DNA of 64,000 bases, taken from Stentor coeruleus. Lineage: Eukaryota > Ciliophora > Heterotrichea > Heterotrichida > Stentoridae. Below, in pieces: positions 10,695 through 21,518 of the stretch. The first letter of the stretch is position 1; every line of letters begins with the position of its first letter. Below the pieces are notes generated by a model. It was not told the origin of the DNA. It saw only the letters and a program-made list of their open reading frames with translations, and searched no databases. The stretch lies in the NCBI GenBank assembly GCA_001970955.1, contig MPUH01000160.1, forward strand, positions 28,549 to 92,548, in the 5' to 3' direction. The translations under genes and the position numbers were made by a program.

Positions 10695-11259
10695 ATTTAG
10701 TTAGTATATTCTTATCATTAATAGGCTTTTTATAGAAGGCTTCTAGTTTTATTTTTTCATATAGGATGACTTGAATTTTATTTTTTGGAATTTTTGTTTA
10801 CTATAAAAGAGCGTATTTTAAGTAAAAAAAACTTATAAAAAACTTAAAATAATCTCAAAGCAGAATATATTATTTGCAATACTATCAAGTATTTCATCAT
10901 AAGTTACCAAAGCACAGGTACAAACCTTAAAAAACCAACAAAAAAAATACTTAAAATTCACTAGCCGAAAAATCTTACAAACCCCTCCAAAAACAAATCT
11001 CGAACATTTTCTTCACCTACCTTCTTCATCTCGCTCCTAACATCCTAACCATTTCCATTTAAACTACAAATTTCCTATCTCCTACTTACAAATCCTCCAT
11101 CCTACACCACACAATCAAAAACCCTCTTCCCAAATAAACCATCCTTCAAAAAATCCACAAAAAAATCCTAACAACCCAAAAAAATTCTTGAAAATCTTCC
11201 TAAAGCCTTTCATCAAAAAAAAAAATCAACCCAAACTTCACTTCTAATCCATTTTCGGC
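10695..11259. other. Spacer between convergent genes
   Basis: No gene seen. G/T-rich next to the plus-strand gene, then from about 10860 strongly A/C-rich on the plus strand up to the 3' end of the minus-strand gene. Confidence 0.6.
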
Positions 11260-12951
11260 TTAGTTATAGTTAAAAACATAGCTACACGACCTTGTCCTGC
11301 CACCAGGGTTCAAATTTTCTAAATAAATCTTACTCATCAATTCCTTAACTTTTTTCTGTATAGCAAGATCCATAAACGCTTCAATATAATAAAAAAACTT
11401 CATATCAAAAGCTTCATTTGTATCCCTACCTTTCTTAACAGGTGATTGATAATCTAAACAAGGAAGGGTAGAGGATGAAAAACTTAAATTTGGGTTACTT
11501 GGCAAATCTTCAAGGTGCGATTCAAAACTCTCTTCATCAAAATCATCTTCTTCCGAGACCTCTGAAATAGTCACAACTGTATCAAAAATGCTCTCTGAAT
11601 CCGTATTGTTCGTTGAATTCAAAGACTGAGGACTTGGAAGAAACGCTTCAAAGTCTATTTCATTAGAAGAAAAAGCCCGTTGGCGTTTTCTAAAAACATT
11701 CTTCACAGTGTCTGACAAATACTTTTCTATCTTAAGCCTTGGGGTAAGGCTTTTATTGATAGTTTTATACAAATCATAAGCATCATCTATGATTTTTTCT
11801 ATAGGGGAAGGGATATCTGAGAACTCTTTTCTATAAAGTAAAGTGCCAATATTATAAAGACTAAGTCCAGCTTTAGCCCCTTTTTTAAGCAAAAGTGCAG
11901 AAATTCTAATATTCCGCAAACAAACATCTCTGAACGGCATTGTTTCTTGTAAAAAACTAATATCTCCAAGTGAATCTATACTTTCAATAAACTCATAACA
12001 TTCTGAGGTAATTGGTTCTTTTGCATGATTCCAACCCATCCAACACAAATCATAGTCTGAAATTTCAAAGTTGTCGGATATAGATAAACCATGATCAATT
12101 GGAACAAGTTTAAGCTTCCCGTTATTGTTTACAACAAGAATATTCCCTTCATTTCTATCCATATTAAGAATACGCATATCTAATATGCATATTTTTTGAA
12201 CTTCAAATGTGGAAAACATGGAAGGTGAATAATCGTCTACAGTTCCTGAATTTGCCATGAATTCTTGTAAGGATCCAGTTTTTGGATAAGATTTTTGATG
12301 GAGATAATTAAAAGTTGGGTGTTGAGATTGTGCTAAAACAGTTTTAGGTACTTGAGAAAAATGACCAGTATCAAGAAGGTATGCTGCAACTTCACGATAT
12401 GCAGCTTCACCTGATAAAACTCCTGGACGTAAACCTGTAGATCCTAGTTTACCAGAATGGTTTTTGGGGTTCATTGGTGCATAAGCTTCTTCGTCCATAG
12501 GTTTAAACACTCCTCCGATCTTCTTAAGAGCCGTTTTCATAAAGTAAGTTCCCCCAGTTCCATCTAAAGTTAATACAGGACTAAGACCTAATGATAAACC
12601 TTCTTGTATTTCATCGATAAGAGCATGAGTATCGAAACAACAGCCTGGGCAAGCTCGGATATATGATCCTGATTGATGGCTGAGCTGAACGTGCAATGAC
12701 TTTACCCGGGAAGATGGGCTGAAAATGTTGTAGTCGTCAAGCATCCTTGTATTAGTTAGCTCGATATGCCCGAAATACACTTTTTGTTGCGAAACCTGCA
12801 CACCTAAAAGCTTTGAAATCTCCTGCTTTAATTCACCTACAGTGGTCCAGTCAAAGATCATGATTTCTTTGCACACACCTGCTACGTTCAGGGCTAATTT
12901 GCATTTCCGTAACTTTCTATCAACTTCATCGTGAGTAGAAAGATACATCAT
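11260..12951 (-). CDS. Ubiquitin-like/PI4-kinase gamma family protein
   Basis: 563 residues. Residues about 15-95 form a ubiquitin-like fold (TVGELKQEISKLLGV, VYFGHIELTNTRMLDDYNI). A PI3/4-kinase catalytic domain of the type II-related gamma class follows: GGTYFMKT and FKPMDEEAYAPMNP (nucleotide loop), LRPGVLSGEAAYREVAAYLLD, VPKTVLA, the catalytic-loop equivalent ILDMRILNMDRNEGNILV and the metal-site equivalent LVPIDHGLSIS. This Ubl-plus-PI4K design is well known in plants as PI4K-gamma/UbDK, some of which phosphorylate proteins rather than lipids. The C-terminal 150 residues are Ser/Glu-rich, then a basic end. Catalytic Asp and Asn residues are present, so activity is likely; the substrate is not shown by sequence. 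Confidence 0.85.
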   Translation of the reverse strand: MMYLSTHDEVDRKLRKCKLALNVAGVCKEIMIFDWTTVGELKQEISKLLGVQVSQQKVYFGHIELTNTRMLDDYNIFSPSSRVKSLHVQLSHQSGSYIRACPGCCFDTHALIDEIQEGLSLGLSPVLTLDGTGGTYFMKTALKKIGGVFKPMDEEAYAPMNPKNHSGKLGSTGLRPGVLSGEAAYREVAAYLLDTGHFSQVPKTVLAQSQHPTFNYLHQKSYPKTGSLQEFMANSGTVDDYSPSMFSTFEVQKICILDMRILNMDRNEGNILVVNNNGKLKLVPIDHGLSISDNFEISDYDLCWMGWNHAKEPITSECYEFIESIDSLGDISFLQETMPFRDVCLRNIRISALLLKKGAKAGLSLYNIGTLLYRKEFSDIPSPIEKIIDDAYDLYKTINKSLTPRLKIEKYLSDTVKNVFRKRQRAFSSNEIDFEAFLPSPQSLNSTNNTDSESIFDTVVTISEVSEEDDFDEESFESHLEDLPSNPNLSFSSSTLPCLDYQSPVKKGRDTNEAFDMKFFYYIEAFMDLAIQKKVKELMSKIYLENLNPGGRTRSCSYVFNYN

Positions 12952-14019
12952 ATTACAAATTATAAGATATTCATTTTATTCGTAACTTGAAGTTTAAATA
13001 TAGAATTAGGTATTAAATACTTATTTTTTATTAGGTTTGCAATTTAGTTTATAGCGCTAAATATAATTTTTTATATGTATACCATTTATTATCTCTCCAG
13101 CTTTGAGCTGAGAAATAAAATTAAGCTAGGATATCAAAATCATCTTATCAGTAAACCATGCCAGCATTTTTCTTAGAGTATTCTAGAATTTTCTATGTTC
13201 ATTTCTATCAAATTATATGCATCGNATGCCAGCATTTTTCTTAGAGTATTCTAGAATTTTCTATGTTCATTTCTATCAAATTATATGCATCGACATTTTA
13301 AAATTTGGTTTTTTTAGCTTGGTACCACATGAAAATCATTATACAATATTTTGCTTTTCTTTAAGAATTTCAGTAAGTATAACTAGAACTTTAAATTACC
13401 CTAGGTAAAAGACAAACTATAAATATTTCACACAAATTTTCTAACCTTTTACTTTATATAATAACCCAATCTTAGTTTTTTCTGTTTATACACATACCAA
13501 AATCACCCTAAAAACTTAGCTTATCCTCATCATCCCTAAAACAATAAATATCTCATCCAAACAAAAAAGGCAAATTTTCTGATACCATCTATAGAAAAAT
13601 CCACATCTTTTACTCAGACTTACTGATTTTCACTGTTTTTAAAACAACTATATCCTTACATTAGCCTAACCTAATTATCAAATAAAATATCATCTAATTA
13701 ACTTTCAATCATATCATTATAATATCCTTAAACTCCATACAAGTATAATTCCTTCAAAAATTCCTACTTATTTCCATCAAAAGCTTAACCCTTTACCATC
13801 AAATAAACTTAATAACAAAACTCTAATATTTTCTTAATATTCCTATATAATATCATTATTATTCTCATATCAAAACTTCATCATCAATTCCAATTCATCT
13901 CAACGTATTCTAAAACCAAAAAAGCCATAAAAAACCTCTAAAATCTTCTAAAAAACCTAAAACCTGCTAAAAAAAGTCTTAAAATTTACCCACCACTTAA
14001 TTCAATCTTCCTAATAAAT
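12952..14019. other. Spacer between divergent genes, with N join
   Basis: No gene supported. Contains 67-nt direct copies 13158-13224 and 13226-13292 flanking N at 13225 (join artefact). From about 13430 to 14010 the plus strand is A/C/T-rich with little G. Confidence 0.6.
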
Positions 14020-14922
14020 ATGAGTGAACTTCTCAGACATCTAGGTATGCATGATGATGAAAACTATATCTACCTTGACAAAGATGGCAAAGCTCAAAAA
14101 CGAGTTGAAATAACAGTGCACTGGGAACCAGTGCCTACAAAACGGATTCTTGTTACCTGCAATGCTGTGTAATAGCCAATCAGTGACTCAATCAGCTACC
14201 TTCGTTATTTAATAGGCGAAGTAATGGAAAAATATTCAACTTTTTCAGGTCTTACAAGTATTCAAGCTAACAATTTGACATGTAACAAAATGTCAATACC
14301 AGATATCGGTTGTATTGGGGACTTTATAAAATCAGGAGATCATTTAACATGTGATATATCATCATTAGATATATGGCTTGATGTAAAAATCGAAGCTGAA
14401 GAATTATCTTTAGTGATATTTTTGGAGATTAAAATACATAAAAATCAGATGATTAGTATGTTAAAGAAAAACCTTTTAGATATCGCTAATCAAATTTTTC
14501 ACTCAAGGTCATTGAGTATGGTTTATGATGAAAATGAGGCTGAGATTAAGAAAATGCAACTTGTGTATGTTGATAATAATTTGACTACAGAGTCAAGGTC
14601 GGTTTTGGATCAGAATATATTAAGGAACGAAGCTATATTTGATTTAGATGAAGACTTGACTATTGAACATGAGTTTGATTATTTAGATAGGTATGTTTAT
14701 TCGAGATTAACTAAAAAACGACAGGAAGAAAGCAAGTTTAGCTTTTTATCAACACCTAATTGCACTTTCACAGAGTCAATATTAAACATATCAACTTCCG
14801 CCCCAGTACGGAACTTAAGAGTTGAACCCCAAGTCAGAAAATCCAAACTCATCTCACCTCATTCAGAAAACTATGAAAACTCATATTCAAATCAGAAACG
14901 TTGTCCTTGTATTTTGCTATAA
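14020..14922 (+). CDS. Hypothetical protein with CaaX-type C-terminus
   Basis: Not recognised. Exon 1 (14020-14168) encodes MSELLRHLGMHDDENYIYLD.. and exon 2 runs to TAA at 14922; together 295 residues. Joining uses a 15-nt intron at 14169-14183; without it the frame stops at once. The first 130 residues look compact (ITVHWEPVPTKRILVTCNAV, LDIWLDVKIEAEELSLVIF) and could form a small beta-rich or ubiquitin-like fold; the rest is polar and probably disordered. The C-terminus is KRCPCILL: CILL fits a CaaX box with Leu last (geranylgeranylation), and the nearby Cys could be palmitoylated. A membrane-anchored peripheral protein is inferred. Convergent with the IQ-MORN gene, with only 16 nt between stop codons. 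Confidence 0.72.
14169..14183 (+). other. 15-nt intron
   Basis: gtaatagccaatcag. It splits codon GT|T (Val). If retained it gives an immediate TAA. Confidence 0.85.
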
Positions 14923-14938
14923 CATTATATTAACGATA

Positions 14939-16039
14939 TTATGAGTTAATTTTCTTGCCATTACTCCAAACCCCTGGACGTTTATTTCCAGCTCTATCAA
15001 TAAGGAAACCATTTCCATGTTGCCTTCCATTAGACCACATTCCTTCATATTTTTTGCCATCAGGCCAATAAAAAGTCCCATTTCCATGTTTTTTATCTTC
15101 AAAATACTCACCAATATACTTCCGTCCATCAATCCAAGTAAAAGTCCCAAATCCATGCATTTTATTATCTTTCCATTGACCCATATATACTCTTTTATCA
15201 GGCCATGTATAAGTTCCTGATCCATTTAAGTCATTATTTCTGAATTCTCCTTCATATTTGCTACCATCAGCCCATATGAAAAGTCCATATCCTGATTTTT
15301 GCCCTTTATGATAATCTCCTTCAAAACGAGCTCCATCTGGCCAATGCTCAATACCTTTTCCATGTTGTTTATCTTCTTCCCAACTTCCAATATAACGAGC
15401 TCCATTTGAATGAGTATATTTACCTGAACCTGATGCCCGGTCATTATGCCAATTACCCTCATACATATCACCATTTGCATGAATTAGACGACCTTGACCA
15501 TTTGCTTTCCCGTATTTCCATGAACCTTCAAATTTCGAACCATCAGGCCAAACTTGAATACCTTTGCCATGTCTTTCTCCTTTTTCATTCCAACTCCCAA
15601 TATAAATTTCTTTAGTTTCCAAGAGTTTAGGTCCTTCTTCGTGTATAGTAATTCCATCATCATCTTCTGAAAAATTATACACAAATGGTCCAGCTTCTTT
15701 TTCTGCAGCAGATGTCTGTGGGTTTGTATAGCTATTAAGAATAACTTCAATATTTACTGTAGTATCAGGAAATACTGAAAAATCTGATAACCTTGATAGT
15801 TTCTGCATATTAAACCCTTGAATACATTTTTTTACATAATAACGATCAATATATCCTCGAAGCATCGATTGGATTTTTATTATTGCCTGATTATTATTAT
15901 AATGATCTTTAATAGGCCTGGTATAAAAGAAATTACCATCAAGATCTCTATTTTCATAACTACCAGGGTCGATACTTTCTATAACTATTTGATCTGTATC
16001 TTGTTTTGAATCTTTATCACAGCTGCATGTAGCTCCCAT
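14939..16039 (-). CDS. N-myristoylated IQ-MORN repeat protein
   Basis: 366 residues. The start MGATCSCDKDS is a classical N-myristoylation signal (Gly2, Thr/Ser context) with two Cys for palmitoylation, so the protein should sit on a membrane. Residues about 48-72 contain an IQ-type calmodulin site (IIKIQSMLRGYIDRYYVKK). From about 145 there are nine MORN repeats (YIGSW, FEGSW, YEGNW, YIGSW, FEGDY, YEGEF, YMGQW, YIGEY, YEGMW), typical of scaffolds that bind acidic lipids or shape membrane-cytoskeleton junctions. No kinase or other enzyme domain follows. It has the same design as the plus-strand gene at 61236 and is probably a paralogue. Confidence 0.88.
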   Translation of the reverse strand: MGATCSCDKDSKQDTDQIVIESIDPGSYENRDLDGNFFYTRPIKDHYNNNQAIIKIQSMLRGYIDRYYVKKCIQGFNMQKLSRLSDFSVFPDTTVNIEVILNSYTNPQTSAAEKEAGPFVYNFSEDDDGITIHEEGPKLLETKEIYIGSWNEKGERHGKGIQVWPDGSKFEGSWKYGKANGQGRLIHANGDMYEGNWHNDRASGSGKYTHSNGARYIGSWEEDKQHGKGIEHWPDGARFEGDYHKGQKSGYGLFIWADGSKYEGEFRNNDLNGSGTYTWPDKRVYMGQWKDNKMHGFGTFTWIDGRKYIGEYFEDKKHGNGTFYWPDGKKYEGMWSNGRQHGNGFLIDRAGNKRPGVWSNGKKINS

Positions 16040-16526
16040 TTATGAATATATAGTAATTAATATTTTTTTAATATGTTTTATATATTTGAATTTTATTATA
16101 GAAGATCCTAAGATTGATAGATATAAAAAAACTAAATGTAATGATGATGATTTGTATGATATGATAAAGTTTTTAGGAGTTGTAATAATAATATCATGGA
16201 TGATTTAGATTATAAAAATTATAAGGATAATAAGAATTTTTTAAGAACTAAATATTGGTTAAAATTATTAAGGATTAGGATTAAACATAACTTCATATAT
16301 AATATTTAAAATCCTATAATTTTTTATCTTCAATTCTCTTAATCTCTTATAAATTTCTCTATAAAAAAATATTAAAAAAACCCTTAAACTCATTAATTAA
16401 CTTTATAATAAAAATCTATTCATAATAACCTTATGAGCCATAAATCAAATGTTTTAAAAACTAATAAAACCTTAAAATATGATTTCTGATATTTTAATCT
16501 TAAAAAAATATCGATTTTATAAATAA
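16040..16526. other. Spacer between divergent genes
   Basis: No gene seen. G-containing on the left, then from about 16320 A/C/T-rich and G-poor before the channel gene. Confidence 0.6.
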
Positions 16527-19500
16527 ATGGGTGAAGATAAAAACTTGCAAGATGAAATCAAGCAGGGAGAAGCTGATGGAGAATCAGATATGAGTCTTTC
16601 TGAAGTTTGTAGGTTTATAATTTTTTCAGTACTGTTTGTGGTAATTATTTTAAACCAAATCAGTACAGAAAAATGCTTTCATATTTCTGCAGGGATTACC
16701 CAAGCTTTATCTTCGTGTGATCCATCATCAGTAACAAGTGCTAAAGATGTGATAAGTTGGATAGGGGAATCTTTTATCCCTGCGGTATCTGGGTCAGAAA
16801 TATACCCAGGTTGGTCTGCTGAAGCAGAAGATTACCTACGTGTGAATATTATGAACAGAATCATAACACCCTTGCGGTTTGTACAGAAAAGGATGAAGAT
16901 CACTGAAAACACGAACCGAAGAACTAAAACCCTCGTGAAAAGAAAATGGGTATCCAATTCCCTTAAGCCGTATATATCAAATTCAGATGAAGACAGAACT
17001 GAATTCCGTCCAGCACACATTTATGAAGACGGTGTAGATGCTGCTAATATCGACACATACCTTGTCGACAAATATAAAATGTATAAATACGACTCAACTA
17101 TTGGAGTATCAAGTTCTGGAGGCTTTACATACGAAGTTCTTATAAACGACACAACAAGTGTTGATGACGCTATTCTTTTCTTTAAAGATACACCTTGGAT
17201 TGATAATACCACAGCTATAATATACGTAGATTTTGTTACTTATAATAGCCATTATGCAATGTTAACTTATGTGAATTACCTTTTTACATTCCAAAGTTCA
17301 GGGATTGTTGAAGGGAAATTTGAAATCCGAAGTACTCATTTTGATAAATATACGGCTAATGATACAGTTAGGATAATATTTGAAGCACTTTATTTATTAT
17401 TGTTATTATTTTATACAATTATTGAAATACAAGAAATTAAAATGGATGTTTTGTCTGAAAGTATTAGATTACAAGGAGAACCTGAACAGATAAAATGTAT
17501 AAAAATAGTCATATTGCTTAGAGGAATACAAAAACATTTTTCTGATTTGTGGAATGTTTTAGATATTGTATCGATATTGTTTTCTTATATTGGTTTAGGA
17601 CTTTGGATAAATCTTTCTAATAATTCTATTATTGGAAGAAATGATTTGGAATTTATAACAAAAACTACTGATGAGATATTGAGTATTATTGTTACTAGTA
17701 AGATTTATGTGAAAATTAATAGTGTTAATTTGTTGCTGATATTTTTTAGGATGCTGAAATATTTGGGTAAGTTTGAAAGGATAAGGCTACTTCACCAAAC
17801 TTTTGTCACGGCTAAGACAGAGATTTTTTACTTTTTTATATTGCTGATTGGGATTTTTTTGAGTTTTGTTATTTTTGGCCATGTAGCTTTTGGTGGGATT
17901 CATGAACAGTTCAGCTCGCTTGGACTTGCTTTTGCCTCTTGTCTTATTATTTTGTTTACGAACATGGACACCATCAAAGAACTCCTAGACCTAAACTTCA
18001 ACATGACCGCTTTATTCATCGTTTTTTTCACTCTTTTTATTAACTTTATCCTCGCAAACATGTTCATCGCTATTATCAATAATGCTTACGCAACCGAACT
18101 CGATAAACTAGAAGCTATAAAATCTGGAATCAAAGAAAAAGAGCAAGTCCATTGGATTTTCCAAATGCGTGACTGGTTTAAAAAACTTAAACTTTCCATA
18201 CTAAGTTTTTTCAGCAAAAAAAAAGCTGTCATAAACAAATATGCAGATCGTGAACAGGAAATCGCAAAATTAGATGAAGAAGATGAGATACTAAGGGCGA
18301 AAAATTACAACCTAGATTTTAACGATGCTATGAAATGGGGGGAGAAATTTGATAGAGAAATATTAACAGATAAAGAGAGAAATGCTAAAATAAAAGCCCA
18401 AACATTTAACTTTTCGAAAAGGGTTTGGAAAGCTATGATTTTTATTGTATTTGCGATTATTTATACAATAGTGTTATTGAATCAAATGGAAATCAACACA
18501 AAGTATGATTTGAATTTTACAGTGCAAGAAGTGATTAATGGGGCAAGTAGTGCGAATGGTATTGATTTAAGTTCTGTAGGGACATATTCTGATTTTGCTT
18601 CATGGCTAAATGTTGCATTTTCTAATATTTTTACATTGACTGCGTTTTATAACATGCAAGGGAATTATTTAGTTGGCCAAAACCTTAATCAAAATAGCAC
18701 ATGTCCATCACAAGGGTCAATACGTATGACCATAAGATATGTGAAATCTGAAAAAAACCCATCTAAACTTTTTTATAACGTAAATCCTATTCGGCGCAAA
18801 GGGGAATTTTCTCCTTACCCAGGTTCTGATACTTTTTCTCAATATGAAAACACAAATATTATCCTTGAAAACTCCTTCCCTTGTAAATTCACTCATGTTT
18901 CCTATGGCGATGGGGGTTTTGCTGAACAAGGTGGATATGTTTTTTATTTTTCTCAAGATCCACTTAACTATACAAATCAAATATCAGAATTAATAACAAA
19001 TTCTCTTTTCCTCAATGAAACAACAAATAGTATAGTTTTTGATTTTGTCTTATACAATGGAGATTTAAACTATTTCACATATGCAGCTTTTGTTGCCCAA
19101 ACTTTAAGTGGTGGAGAAATTTATTCAACTTTCTACCTTTGGCCAATGAAATTAAAAATGTACTTCACAGCCAGTGATAAAGTTAGAGCATTTTTTGAAG
19201 TAGTTATTGTTTTACTTTTAGGGTATCATATTTTTGTTACAGTAAATACTTTGAAAAATAAATTTAAATGCTATTACGACTGGAGTTCAAGGTTTAATGA
19301 AATCCTTACAACAAATCAGAGGGAAAAAAGAAGAACAGCTAAGCCGGAAGTATTAAGGAAAATATCTAGTATTTTAACATCATATGAAATTATTGATATA
19401 ACTTCTTATTTTATAAGCATTTTTTGTCTTATATATTGGCTTGTGTATATATCCACAGACCTTGCAATGAATTTTAAACTCCCAACAGAAGATATAGATT

Positions 19501-20528
19501 ATCATGATAAGTTTTCAAAACAGGCTGAGATTTTGCAAACATATCTTAACTTATCAAGTTTTAATATTTTGCTGATTTATTTTAGGATTATGAATTATGT
19601 GGCTATAAGCAAAGCGTTAAGTTTTTTACAAGATACAATGAAAGTAGCTATGGTTGATATTTTGTATTTTCTTATTATGCTTGTTGTCATACTTATGGGA
19701 TTTGTTTTTATGGGCTACCTATCTTTTGGTCATACTTTAAGTCATTATAAAACCATACAAGATTCTTTTATAACATGTTTTGCTATGATGATTGGAGAAT
19801 TCGATTACCCTGAGCTTTTAACAGCTGATGATTCCATGGCTTATTTTTTCTTTTTTTTCTATATGATTTTTTTTACTTTTATTTTACTAAACATCTTCAT
19901 TGCTATATTAGAAAGAGCTTATACAAAAGTGAAAATGGATACTGGTAATGAAGAAGCTAATGTTACAGTTTTCCAATCTTTATTAATTTTTATTATAAAC
20001 AGTTTTAAAAATATTATCAAAAAAAATAAAACTGAACAAGAACATCAAAAAGATATAAAAGAACTTGCAATTTGTGTTTTTAATAGAATTGAATCGGGAA
20101 TTGAAGAAGAAGATCCTGTTTCATGGGCAATTAAACAGACTGAAGAGATTTTGTTAGAAAGGCAGAAAAGGTCTGAGATTAAAGCCCCTTTGGATACGAT
20201 TTTTAGAATGAGAAAACAGAATGTTATTGAAGGAGGGAATTTTTTTTTTGAAAAAGATGATGATTTGTTGAAAGAGTTTCAGACAAGAGTGGATTATTGG
20301 GATTATTTGAGGATAGGGTTTTTGAGTTTCCAGAACCAGGAACATAAAATTAGGCTTAAAACTGAGGAGATGATTAAGAAAAATACTACTTTGTATGAGG
20401 AGTTTAAAGATATTGAGGCTGCTAAGGAAGATATTATTTTGGATATCCAGCCTTTTGAACAGCAGCTTTTGAAGCTTAAGAAAGAAAATGATAGCTTGAG
20501 GAAGAAACTTGAGGAACTTGATGATTAA
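16527..20528 (+). CDS. Double polycystin-like cation channel (2 x 6 TM)
   Basis: 1333 residues with two consecutive polycystin/PKD2-type units. Unit 1: S1 near 27-45 (FIIFSVLFVVIILNQ), a large extracytosolic loop to about 285, then S2-S6, with FRMLKYLGKFERIRLL (S4 region), IFYFFILLIGIFLSFVIFG (S5), pore LIILFTNMDTIKELL and S6 FINFILANMFIAIINNAY. Unit 2 starts near 632 (MIFIVFAIIYTIVLLNQ), again with a long loop, YFRIMNYVAISKALSFL, ILYFLIMLVVILMGFVFMG, pore CFAMMIGEFDYPEL and S6 FILLNIFIAILERAY (ends about 1131). The tail ends in a coiled coil (LKKENDSLRKKLEELDD). The large S1-S2 loop and S6 'NIFIAI' fit polycystins. Polycystins normally have one unit and tetramerise; two units suggest a dimer, as in two-pore channels. 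Likely in the ciliary or surface membrane (inferred). Confidence 0.85.
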   Translation: MGEDKNLQDEIKQGEADGESDMSLSEVCRFIIFSVLFVVIILNQISTEKCFHISAGITQALSSCDPSSVTSAKDVISWIGESFIPAVSGSEIYPGWSAEAEDYLRVNIMNRIITPLRFVQKRMKITENTNRRTKTLVKRKWVSNSLKPYISNSDEDRTEFRPAHIYEDGVDAANIDTYLVDKYKMYKYDSTIGVSSSGGFTYEVLINDTTSVDDAILFFKDTPWIDNTTAIIYVDFVTYNSHYAMLTYVNYLFTFQSSGIVEGKFEIRSTHFDKYTANDTVRIIFEALYLLLLLFYTIIEIQEIKMDVLSESIRLQGEPEQIKCIKIVILLRGIQKHFSDLWNVLDIVSILFSYIGLGLWINLSNNSIIGRNDLEFITKTTDEILSIIVTSKIYVKINSVNLLLIFFRMLKYLGKFERIRLLHQTFVTAKTEIFYFFILLIGIFLSFVIFGHVAFGGIHEQFSSLGLAFASCLIILFTNMDTIKELLDLNFNMTALFIVFFTLFINFILANMFIAIINNAYATELDKLEAIKSGIKEKEQVHWIFQMRDWFKKLKLSILSFFSKKKAVINKYADREQEIAKLDEEDEILRAKNYNLDFNDAMKWGEKFDREILTDKERNAKIKAQTFNFSKRVWKAMIFIVFAIIYTIVLLNQMEINTKYDLNFTVQEVINGASSANGIDLSSVGTYSDFASWLNVAFSNIFTLTAFYNMQGNYLVGQNLNQNSTCPSQGSIRMTIRYVKSEKNPSKLFYNVNPIRRKGEFSPYPGSDTFSQYENTNIILENSFPCKFTHVSYGDGGFAEQGGYVFYFSQDPLNYTNQISELITNSLFLNETTNSIVFDFVLYNGDLNYFTYAAFVAQTLSGGEIYSTFYLWPMKLKMYFTASDKVRAFFEVVIVLLLGYHIFVTVNTLKNKFKCYYDWSSRFNEILTTNQREKRRTAKPEVLRKISSILTSYEIIDITSYFISIFCLIYWLVYISTDLAMNFKLPTEDIDYHDKFSKQAEILQTYLNLSSFNILLIYFRIMNYVAISKALSFLQDTMKVAMVDILYFLIMLVVILMGFVFMGYLSFGHTLSHYKTIQDSFITCFAMMIGEFDYPELLTADDSMAYFFFFFYMIFFTFILLNIFIAILERAYTKVKMDTGNEEANVTVFQSLLIFIINSFKNIIKKNKTEQEHQKDIKELAICVFNRIESGIEEEDPVSWAIKQTEEILLERQKRSEIKAPLDTIFRMRKQNVIEGGNFFFEKDDDLLKEFQTRVDYWDYLRIGFLSFQNQEHKIRLKTEEMIKKNTTLYEEFKDIEAAKEDIILDIQPFEQQLLKLKKENDSLRKKLEELDD

Positions 20529-20759
20529 GTAGTATTTAGATAATTATAAATTCAAAAAATCATAATATTCCCTTTTATTATATACACAATTTCTATATAA
20601 AAACCTTTATCCAAACTTTAAACATCAAATTTTACATAAAAAATCATAATCAAACTACACTAAAAGCCTAATCCAAAGCTTAAAATTCATTATTTACTAC
20701 AAAAATCAATATAAAAATATCCTGAAAAAACTCAAACATATATTTCTAACTACCCCTAC

Positions 20760-21288
20760 TTAATTAATAAGAATCCCATCATATTTCTGTTGAAACCATT
20801 GCATAGCTTCTTCTTTAGATACCCTATGGCTTTTTCCTACTATCGATGTTGAATGTCTTCTTTTTGTTACCCTATATCCAGCACGTTTCATAACAACATA
20901 AAAATCCATACCATAAATCCCCGTCCCAGGATCATATTTAATACCTAAATCAATATGTTCCTGTATACCAAATCCAAAGTTCCCTGAGTCTGAAAAATTC
21001 CTTTTCTTAAGCTCGAATTCTTTAACTTTCAAACCTCTTTCAAGAATATCTTCAGCTTTTGGTCCTCTAACTGTTGCATGTACAGCAATTTTATCATTTC
21101 TTCTAATCCCAAATGAACGGATTGTATATGATGCTTTAGAAAACACTGGTTTTTGTTCTGTGAGATCAGCGAGAACTTTACTAGCTCTTGTTACACGATC
21201 TCCTGCTTCACCTACACAGATATTAAGAACTAATTTGTCGATTTTTATATTCCTCATAGGATTTTCTTGCTTTTCAGCTTTAAACCAT
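20760..21288 (-). CDS. RPL11: 60S ribosomal protein uL5 (RPL11)
   Basis: Large-subunit protein that contacts 5S rRNA. The main exon contains [57 protein letters not shown] and [17 protein letters not shown], an essentially complete uL5. The long frame starts at ATG 21257, but human RPL11 reads 'ENPMR' at this point, and here QENP lies just upstream. An ATG at 21286-21288 followed by a 16-nt intron (21270-21285) joins to give [14 protein letters not shown] therefore place the start at 21288 (170 residues). Stop is TAA at 20760. Divergent from the small gene at 21519. Confidence 0.95.
21270..21285 (-). other. 16-nt intron directly after the start codon
   Basis: Coding-strand sequence gtttaaagctgaaaag. 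It lies between ATG and the second codon CAA of the uL5 gene. Retention gives Met-Val-stop. Confidence 0.85.
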
Positions 21289-21518
21289 TAGATTTTTTTA
21301 TTATATGATTTTTATGATATAATTGTAAAGTGCATTATGAAAGAATTAAGAAAGTTTTGTATAAAGTTTGAATATAGGGAGATGATTTTTTTTTTTGTAA
21401 GATTTTTATGAAAATAATGAGTTTTTGTAAGGCGGGTTGGATTTTTTTATGAGTTTTGTAAGATTTTTAGATGAGATTATGAGTTTTATTAAAGGATTTT
21501 TATGTTTTTTTAGAGATA

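Noticed and set aside
13217-13408. Plus-strand ORF of 63 codons over the N at 13225
   Set aside because: Made by the artefactual duplicate; no good start and low complexity.
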